A stretch of DNA of 18,716 bases from an uncultured Oscillospiraceae bacterium. Its GTDB lineage: Bacteria > Bacillota > Clostridia > Oscillospirales > Ruminococcaceae. This document shows positions 14,474 through 18,716 of this stretch, one piece after another. The notes under the pieces were generated by a model that did not search any database, was not told where the DNA came from, and was given only the letters and a program-made list of their open reading frames with translations. The position numbers were made by a program, and so were the translations under genes. The first letter of the stretch is position 1, and every line of letters begins with the position of its first letter. The DNA is taken from assembly GCA_900542145.1 (NCBI GenBank), contig UQMF01000033.1, positions 1 to 18,716 on the forward strand, written 5' to 3'.

Positions 14474-15308
14474 ATTCCTTTTTCAAATACCGATACGCAA
14501 GCCGGCGAAGCTGCTGTTCCATTTCGGTGTTATCTTCTTTTCTTGCTTTGCGTGGCTTGAACTGGTAGCCTTTCTCTGCTTTCTTCTTATATTCTTCAAG
14601 CGTTGATTTCAAGCCAGACAGACTCGGGTCTGCAGCTATACTGTTCTCCAAATATTCAACGGCTGAATTGATATCAGTTTTAGCCAGTACCTCTGCATGG
14701 ATTTTTGTACATACATCAGGATACCAGCCTAGCCGCCTGCTTTCTTCGATAGCTTCTATAGCCTTGTCGTACTGATATTCCTTTTCATACATCTCAGCTG
14801 CAAAAAGGTACAATAAGTCCCAAGAATACATAGCTCTGTCCTTTGCAAAAGGAGTTGCCGGGAAACGAAGCTCCTTTGGAATACTTTCAAAAACTTCAAG
14901 CGCTTTAGGGCGAAATGCACTGCTCTTTCGAGAAAGTGCAATAAACTCCGCAGCGAGGTCGAGAGGTGCTCCAGACAGTCTTGCGTACTCGATAATGATT
15001 TGATTTATGATGTATCTCGGCTTGTGATTTGTTGCTTCGCTGAAAAATGCAAGTGCGATTCCGCGCTGATCAGCGGGGTATTCAACCGCCGACTTGAGCA
15101 ACGATAGTATTTCAGCATTTTCCTCTAGGGTTACGCAAGCAAAATTGTATCCGCCGTCTGGGAGTGCGGTCGTTGCATTGTTACCCGGTGAAACATTCGT
15201 ATTGAAGCATATCATGATTTTCACACTTTCTGTTAAATGTCCGATGAGGAACAAGTCTATATTGCAACATATTTGCTGGATTGGTTTCGATATATCCCCC
15301 ATGGCCAC
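14472..15308 (-). CDS. TPR-like helical protein of the lysogeny module, unknown function
   Basis: Not recognised as a named family. 278 aa from the GTG at 15308 (AGGA 6 nt upstream); the ATG at 15215, after the immA stop, is an alternative with a poor ribosome site and gives 247 aa. No signal peptide or clear membrane segment. The second half has tetratricopeptide-like helical pairs ('AAEMYEKEYQYDKAIEAIEESRRLGWYPD', 'HAEVLAKTDINSAVEYLENSIAADPSLSGL'), then a highly charged tail rich in Lys/Arg/Glu. Its start overlaps the immA-like gene by 52 nt if GTG is used. The position between immA and int is where phages carry superinfection-exclusion, defence or signalling accessories; the actual role is unknown. 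Confidence 0.75.
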   Translation of the reverse strand: MAMGDISKPIQQICCNIDLFLIGHLTESVKIMICFNTNVSPGNNATTALPDGGYNFACVTLEENAEILSLLKSAVEYPADQRGIALAFFSEATNHKPRYIINQIIIEYARLSGAPLDLAAEFIALSRKSSAFRPKALEVFESIPKELRFPATPFAKDRAMYSWDLLYLFAAEMYEKEYQYDKAIEAIEESRRLGWYPDVCTKIHAEVLAKTDINSAVEYLENSIAADPSLSGLKSTLEEYKKKAEKGYQFKPRKARKEDNTEMEQQLRRLAYRYLKKE

Positions 15309-15910
15309 GGATATTCCTGACGTGTAGAATATCTTATCTTTGGAAGTACATCGTAAAAATCGTTGGTTTTGATTTCTTGTTCGTACTTTTTAAGAATGTC
15401 TATTCTCGTTTTGGCGCAGCTGCCTGAAACCCTATATCGTTGTTGGAACAGATCTACCGACATCTTATGCGGAAAATCATAATAGTACTGAGGGGGACAT
15501 AAAATCAACCCCGCGCACATTCTTGCCTCTTCTTCGTATCTGAGATATGTTTGTTGATCGTAGTGCTGATCAAACATGTTGAATGAGGAATTGCGACCGT
15601 GACCCAAAAGAAAATGCGAAATCTCTTCAAGCAGGGTAAAACGACGTCTTACCTCAGATTGCAGGTCATTATATGAGATTTTGTAGTTACCATTATAACT
15701 TTGAAGCACTCCGTCCTTGTTGCCCCATAAAGCAAACAGGTCGTCTTGCTTTAGCCCAGTTTCAAACGTGATCTGAGTTAAAGGAACAAGTTCAATTTTC
15801 AATATTTGGCATATCTTCTCCGGAGAAACCGGAATGGTATTTAGATTGTTTTCAATCATGAACATAAAAGCTGCGTTATAAATGTCAGTACGTCTGCTTT
15901 CATCAATCAT
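15257..15910 (-). CDS. ImmA/IrrE-type metallopeptidase-like protein with altered HExxH
   Basis: 217 aa. ImmA/IrrE proteins cleave or inactivate the adjacent phage or ICE repressor. The zinc motif reads 'TLLEEISHFLLGH' (92-104): the usual HExxH has E95 instead of the first His, while E96, H99 and H104 are kept, followed by the Glu-rich helix 'YEEEARMCAGLILCP' (125-139) that normally supplies the third ligand. Such EExxH variants occur in some members, so activity is uncertain. The ATG at 15910 has GGAGG 9 nt upstream and overlaps the repressor gene by 8 nt. This repressor-immA order is classic, and the pair are probable partners. Confidence 0.85.
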   Translation of the reverse strand: MIDESRRTDIYNAAFMFMIENNLNTIPVSPEKICQILKIELVPLTQITFETGLKQDDLFALWGNKDGVLQSYNGNYKISYNDLQSEVRRRFTLLEEISHFLLGHGRNSSFNMFDQHYDQQTYLRYEEEARMCAGLILCPPQYYYDFPHKMSVDLFQQRYRVSGSCAKTRIDILKKYEQEIKTNDFYDVLPKIRYSTRQEYPWPWGIYRNQSSKYVAI

Positions 15911-16610
15911 TCTTAAATGCCTCCGGGAACATATACTGTGCGTATTTCCGTAAGTTTTCCGCCTGCTCCGGTGTCATTTTTTGTCCGGCGCGAGCTATCA
16001 TAAGGATATCTGGATTTGATATGTTTTTGTGTGATTCGCTTGCACTCTCTTCTGCTTCTTTTTCAAGCTTCTTCTTTTCAAGTTCCCACGCTTTTACGTT
16101 GTCGCGATATTTTTCCGGGACCTCTTCATCATAAAGCTGATTATCGAACAGAACCTGAGATACGTTTGTTCCCAAATGTTCGCACAACTTTTCCGCTTGA
16201 TCGTATGTTATGGGCAGAACACCGTCTTCGATGTCCTGCATTTGCTCTTCGGAAGCACCAATAACACTTCCCAACTCGGGCAGAGAAACTCTCTGTTCTT
16301 CTCTGAGAGGTACAAGTAGCCTCGCGAAGTCGAACGCTGCTTCAAAGTAAGGGTCATTCACACACCACTTTGCGCTATCCTCATTATATTTGATTAGTTC
16401 TTCGTTGTTGCGAAATTTGGATTCGCCTAGCAAATAGTCGACAGAAACAGAAAAGAATTTTGCGATTGTTTTTAACATTTCTGAATCCGGTATGCGTTTA
16501 CCAGTTTCCCACATAGCTACGGCACCCTTTGAAACATTAAGTTCCTGTGCAAAACGCTCTTGGATCAGCCCTTTTTCCTGTCGTAATTCCTTTAATCTAT
16601 TGCTAAACAT
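15903..16610 (-). CDS. Phage CI/ImmR-like repressor with two XRE HTH domains
   Basis: 235 aa from the ATG at 16610, preferred because AGGAG lies 7 nt upstream; the ATG at 16616 is only about 1 nt from that site. First XRE helix-turn-helix at residues 5-62 ('RFAQELNVSKGAVAMWETGKRIPDSEMLKTIAKFFSVSVDYLL'). A second XRE-like domain at about 100-156 ('LREEQRVSLPELGSVIGASEEQMQDIEDG...LCEHLGTNVSQVLF'). Then come a charged coil (165-195) and a helical tail ending 'KYAQYMFPEAF', as in Firmicutes phage repressors. It maintains lysogeny, probably by binding the AGATAACG sites in front of it, and its own promoter overlaps one of them. Confidence 0.88.
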   Translation of the reverse strand: MFSNRLKELRQEKGLIQERFAQELNVSKGAVAMWETGKRIPDSEMLKTIAKFFSVSVDYLLGESKFRNNEELIKYNEDSAKWCVNDPYFEAAFDFARLLVPLREEQRVSLPELGSVIGASEEQMQDIEDGVLPITYDQAEKLCEHLGTNVSQVLFDNQLYDEEVPEKYRDNVKAWELEKKKLEKEAEESASESHKNISNPDILMIARAGQKMTPEQAENLRKYAQYMFPEAFKND

Positions 16611-16659
16611 ATTCATTCTCCTGTTAGTTACGCTGTTCTGCGTCTATGCTTATAATATT

Positions 16660-16688
16660 ATAATATCACGCTTCGTTATCTTTGTCAA
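16660..16688 (-). promoter_or_regulatory. Leftward lysogeny promoter (repressor, immA-like, TPR-like, perhaps int)
   Basis: Minus strand: TTGACA (16688-16683), 17-nt spacer, TATTAT (16665-16660). The whole spacer is occupied by operator O1, so the repressor should control its own synthesis. Confidence 0.8.
16662..16682 (-). promoter_or_regulatory. Operator O1 inside the leftward promoter
   Basis: Read on the minus strand it starts AAGATAACGAA and matches O2 at 17 of 21 positions, with the right half less symmetric (GTGATATT). It fills the leftward promoter spacer. Confidence 0.6.
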
Positions 16689-16710
16689 TATTTATGTTCA
16701 CTTTTTGTAC

Positions 16711-16731
16711 AAGATAACGAAATGTTATTTT
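16711..16731 (+). promoter_or_regulatory. Operator O2, near-perfect palindrome between the two promoters
   Basis: Left half AAGATAAC, centre GAAAT, right half GTTATTTT: a 21-bp dyad with one mismatch between arms. It lies between the two divergent -35 boxes. Confidence 0.65.
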
Positions 16732-16736
16732 ACATA

Positions 16737-16765
16737 TTGACAGATAACGTTTCACAGGTTATAAT
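16737..16765 (+). promoter_or_regulatory. Rightward early (lytic) promoter, perfect consensus
   Basis: TTGACA (16737-16742), 17-nt spacer, TATAAT (16760-16765): the exact SigA consensus. It drives the Cro-like gene and antirepressor. A further AGATAACG copy (16742-16749) overlaps its -35 end, 30 nt from the O2 copy, and an ATAAC/GTTAT pair with a 9-nt gap (16744-16762) fills the spacer, so a bound repressor would block it. Confidence 0.88.
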
Positions 16766-16796
16766 GGTAACGCAACGTGAGAAAGGAGGGCGCTGA

Positions 16797-16991
16797 ATGA
16801 CAGCACTATGCGAATATCGCAAGAGGCAAAACATGACACAGCGTGAGCTTGCGAACGTAATAGGAGTAGCGACGAGCACTATCACGCAGTATGAAACCGG
16901 AGTGCGAAAGCCGGATATCATTACGCTGAAAAAGCTTGCGGCAGTTCTACACTGCACGACAGACCAGCTTCTGGAACCGATCAAGATTTAA
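16797..16991 (+). CDS. Cro-like XRE family regulator
   Basis: 64 aa, essentially one HTH domain: 'LCEYRKRQNMTQRELANVIGVATSTITQYETGVRKPDIITLKKLAAVLHCTTDQLL'. The recognition helix 'ATSTITQYETG' is clear. It is the first gene of the rightward transcript, 32 nt from the -10 box, behind AAAGGAGGG. Position and size fit a Cro-type repressor of the lysogeny promoter that competes for the same AGATAACG sites; binding is inferred. Confidence 0.88.
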   Translation: MTALCEYRKRQNMTQRELANVIGVATSTITQYETGVRKPDIITLKKLAAVLHCTTDQLLEPIKI

Positions 16992-17003
16992 GGAGGACAT
17001 CAC

Positions 17004-17768
17004 ATGACAGATTTAAAGATTTTCAAGAACGACCAGTTCGGCGAGATCCGGACGGTCGAGGAGAACGGTACGGTGCTGTTCTGCGGAACAGATATTGCGA
17101 AAGCGCTCGGTTACGCAGATACCGCAAAAGCAATAAAACTGCACTGCAAGGAAGATGGGTGGGCAATTTGCCCGGTCATCGACAGCATGGGCAGAGAACA
17201 GCAGGCAAAGTTCATCAGCGAGGGAAATGTCTACCGCCTGATAACGCACAGCAAGCTCCCGGCGGCTGAGCAGTTCGAGCACTGGGTATTCGACGAGGTG
17301 CTCCCGACGATACGCAGAAACGGCGCATACATGACTGATGATACGCTGGAACAGGCTCTGACATCTCCGGACTTTCTGATACAGCTTGCGACAAAGCTCA
17401 AGGAAGAAAAGGCAAAGCGCGTTGAGCTGGAGGCCAAGGTCGAGCAGGACAAGCCCATGGTGCTTTTCGCACAGGCAGTCGAAACGGCGCACAACTCAAT
17501 ACTGATAGGCGACCTTGCGAAGATACTCAAGCAGAATGGCGTCCAGACCGGACAGAAACGCCTGTTTGAGCAGTTAAGGCAGGAGGGCTATCTGATGAAG
17601 GGCGGCAATTCTCACAATATGCCCACACAGCGCGCTATGGAGATGGGGCTGTTCGAGGTCAAGGAGAGCACGGTCAATAATCCGGACGGCTCGGTCAGAA
17701 TAAACCGTACAACAAAGGTGACTGGCAAGGGACAGACGTACTTTATCAACAAATACATGACAGCGTGA
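17004..17768 (+). CDS. Phage antirepressor, Bro-N plus KilAC
   Basis: 254 aa. N-terminal Bro-N domain (about 3-108): 'TVLFCGTDIAKALGYADTAKAIKLHCKEDG' and 'VYRLITHSKLPAAEQFEHWVFDEVLPTIRRNGAYM'. A short coiled linker (125-150) leads to the C-terminal KilAC domain (155-252): 'DLAKILKQNGVQTGQKRLFEQLRQEGYLMKGGNSHNMPTQRAMEMGLFEV'. Such proteins bind DNA or the repressor and push the phage into lytic growth. AAGGAGG (16990-16996) overlaps the end of the Cro-like gene, so the two are expressed together from the consensus promoter and inversely to the repressor. Confidence 0.93.
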   Translation: MTDLKIFKNDQFGEIRTVEENGTVLFCGTDIAKALGYADTAKAIKLHCKEDGWAICPVIDSMGREQQAKFISEGNVYRLITHSKLPAAEQFEHWVFDEVLPTIRRNGAYMTDDTLEQALTSPDFLIQLATKLKEEKAKRVELEAKVEQDKPMVLFAQAVETAHNSILIGDLAKILKQNGVQTGQKRLFEQLRQEGYLMKGGNSHNMPTQRAMEMGLFEVKESTVNNPDGSVRINRTTKVTGKGQTYFINKYMTA

Positions 17769-17784
17769 ACAGGGAGGAATATTA

Positions 17785-18006
17785 ATGAATATTTTTGTAA
17801 GAGCAGACATTGGGAACGGTGTTAAAGTTGATACCCCTATTACCGAAACCAACACATACACCAGGTGCTGTATATGCGGAAGACCGATACAGCTTAGCCT
17901 TAACACTATTGCGAAGCATTTTCCTGACATTTCCGGAGAATACGATTCATTTATGGATTATTTCAATAACGGCTTTATTTGTGAAACCTGTGGTGAAGAG
18001 GAATAG
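17785..18006 (+). CDS. Small Cys-rich (probably zinc-binding) phage protein
   Basis: Not recognised. 73 aa with two CxxC pairs, 'CCICGRPI' (about 28-35) and 'FICETCGEEE' at the C-terminus, separated by about 35 residues, so a single zinc-ribbon-like knuckle is likely. The body ('AKHFPDISGEYDSFMDYFNNG') is acidic and aromatic. GGGAGGAA precedes the ATG. It sits among early genes, where small DNA- or protein-binding modulators are usual. Codons are more AT-rich than in the flanking genes. Confidence 0.75.
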   Translation: MNIFVRADIGNGVKVDTPITETNTYTRCCICGRPIQLSLNTIAKHFPDISGEYDSFMDYFNNGFICETCGEEE

Positions 18007-18024
18007 TAAAAGGAGGTAATCACA

Positions 18025-18330
18025 ATGCCATCAACATCAAAAGTAACAGTACGCATACCGCAGATAACATCGCTGGAAACGGCGATAAGGCTCTACTACG
18101 AGCGCAACGAGCTCTCGACTCCGGATATCCGGCAGCTGTTCGGACCGCTCGCGAATGACACTGTGCTCAGGCTCAAGCGCAAGGCACGCGAGCTCATGGA
18201 CGAGCGCGGCGTGCTCCCCTGGGACGGCACACGCGTGAACACGGAGATAGCCTACGAAGCCTGGGGGCTGGACATCACCAAGCTGGAATACAGGCTGAAC
18301 AAGCTGAAGGTTCTGGGGGTGAGGTCATGA
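18025..18330 (+). CDS. Small basic phage protein, possible HTH
   Basis: Not recognised. 101 aa, predicted mostly helical, basic. The segment 'SLETAIRLYYERNELSTPDIRQLFGPLANDTVLRLKRKARELMDERG' (about 15-61) has the feel of a helix-turn-helix with a basic recognition region. The C-terminal part ('EIAYEAWGLDITKLEYRLNKLKVLG') may be a dimerisation helix. AAAGGAGG precedes the ATG. Its stop overlaps the start of the next gene in an ATGA, so they are coupled. DNA binding is only a suggestion. Confidence 0.72.
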   Translation: MPSTSKVTVRIPQITSLETAIRLYYERNELSTPDIRQLFGPLANDTVLRLKRKARELMDERGVLPWDGTRVNTEIAYEAWGLDITKLEYRLNKLKVLGVRS

Positions 18331-18518
18331 AAATCCCGAACAGCGAGGGCATATGCTCAATATGCTTCAATGCCGTGTGGCACGGCGACGAATACCGCAT
18401 TTTCGAGGGTGGGCGAACATTTCACAAGAAGTGCGCAGAGCGTTTCCCGGAGTGCCGTCCGATCAAGCTTGACAAGGCTAGGCTGGCGCGGAGAATGAAG
18501 AAGGAGGTACAGGCATGA
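18327..18518 (+). CDS. Small zinc-finger-like phage protein
   Basis: Not recognised. 63 aa with the spacing 'CSICFNAVWHGDEYRIFEGGRTFHKKCAERFPEC': two CxxC-type Cys, then His-x-x-Cys, a LIM/treble-clef-like zinc site. A basic tail ('KLDKARLARRMKKEV') could contact nucleic acid. Start and stop overlap its neighbours in ATGA junctions (18327-18330 and 18515-18518), typical of a packed phage early operon. Confidence 0.75.
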   Translation: MKIPNSEGICSICFNAVWHGDEYRIFEGGRTFHKKCAERFPECRPIKLDKARLARRMKKEVQA

Positions 18519-18716
18519 AGATACTCAAGCCAGTAATTGGCACGGCGTTCTTCGCCGGACTCCTGGGCATGTTCCTGGCGATCGCAGCCCTGGAGAGCGG
18601 CAGACTTGACGGCGCTGCATACTGGGTGATCATATCAGCCTGCGCAGTGCTGAGCGGCGGCGCTATCCTGGGAGCAATGGCAGCGTACAAGTACGAAGAA
18701 AGGAGGACAAGCCATG
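18515..18716 (+). CDS. Small membrane protein, cut by the window edge
   Basis: Starts with the ATG at 18515 inside the ATGA overlap, behind AAGGAGG (18500-18506). At least 67 residues: MKILKPVIGTAFFAGLLG opens a first hydrophobic helix (about 7-26), then a short loop 'ESGRLDGAAY', a second helix (about 36-58) and a basic/acidic tail 'YKYEERRT'. No stop before the edge. Not recognised; a two-helix inner-membrane protein by appearance. Confidence 0.7.
   Translation, partial: MKILKPVIGTAFFAGLLGMFLAIAALESGRLDGAAYWVIISACAVLSGGAILGAMAAYKYEERRTSH
18701..18716 (+). other. Ribosome binding site and start codon of the next gene
   Basis: AGGAGG (18701-18706) followed by ATG at 18714-18716, the last three bases, in a different frame from the gene above. 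The early operon evidently continues. Confidence 0.55.

Larger units (their letters stand above)
13105..18716. mobile_element. Left end of a tRNA-Ser-integrated prophage (continues past the window)
   Basis: Starts at the tRNA-Ser fragment. It contains a tyrosine integrase, a leftward lysogeny module (repressor, ImmA/IrrE-type protein, TPR-like protein) and divergent promoters with operators. To the right are rightward early genes (Cro-like, Bro-N/KilAC antirepressor, small Cys-rich proteins). The antirepressor and Cro-like pair favour a temperate phage over an integrative conjugative element, but no structural or conjugation genes are visible to prove it. The base composition of 14472-16616 is much more AT-rich than the host genes, consistent with transfer. 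Confidence 0.85.

Noticed and set aside
17810..18019. 69-aa alternative frame over the first small Cys-rich gene
   Set aside because: The other frame (17785-18006) has the ribosome site and the paired CxxC motifs; this one has neither.
1..18716. CRISPR array, insertion sequence or riboswitch
   Set aside because: No regularly spaced repeats, no transposase gene and no conserved aptamer core were seen on either strand.

Overview
The window looks like part of a chromosome of a spore-forming Clostridia member, probably Oscillospiraceae/Ruminococcus-like. This rests on a fairly GC-rich Firmicutes-style gene order (Asp23-nusB-xseAB-ispA-dxs-tlyA-nadK-argR-recN), strong AGGAGG ribosome binding sites and a spoVM-like sporulation gene. 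The genus is an inference; no rRNA is present to settle it.

Region 1 (1-256) holds the possible tail of an upstream gene, two hairpin/terminator elements and a strong extended -10 promoter (185-213). Region 2 (257-11133) is a tightly packed plus-strand gene train with many overlaps and no terminator that I can see. It runs: Asp23/Gls24 protein, nusB, xseA, xseB, ispA, a divergent PAP2 (YuiD-like) membrane protein, dxs, tlyA, nadK, an AlkZ-related protein, argR, recN and two membrane proteins, the second resembling the CrtO acyltransferase family. It mixes isoprenoid precursor synthesis (dxs, ispA), DNA repair (xseAB, recN, perhaps the AlkZ-like protein), RNA-level functions (nusB, tlyA), NADP supply (nadK) and arginine regulation (argR). 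An M20/PepV-like dipeptidase (11169-12557) follows and ends at a bidirectional terminator shared with two convergent minus-strand micro-genes: a 55-aa membrane protein and a 28-aa SpoVM.

Region 3 (about 13105 to the right edge) is the left end of an integrated element, most likely a temperate phage. The junction is a 16-nt fragment matching the 3' end of a tRNA-Ser (CCA end on the minus strand), still followed by what looks like the native tRNA terminator. This indicates integration into the 3' end of tRNA-Ser, with the element lying to the right. Next come a tyrosine integrase and a leftward lysogeny module: a tandem-HTH repressor, an ImmA/IrrE-type protein with an altered zinc motif, and a TPR-like protein of unknown function. 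A compact divergent control region (16617-16796) has two near-consensus promoters and repeated AGATAACG operators. The rightward early genes are a Cro-like protein, a Bro-N/KilAC antirepressor, two small Cys-rich (probably zinc-binding) proteins, a small basic protein and a small membrane protein cut by the window edge.

The lysogeny genes 14472-16616 are clearly more AT-rich than either the host cluster or the genes right of 17000, so the element itself looks mosaic. The most interesting items are the SpoVM micro-locus, the tRNA-Ser junction, and the tandem-HTH repressor/ImmA variant/TPR cassette with its operator layout.
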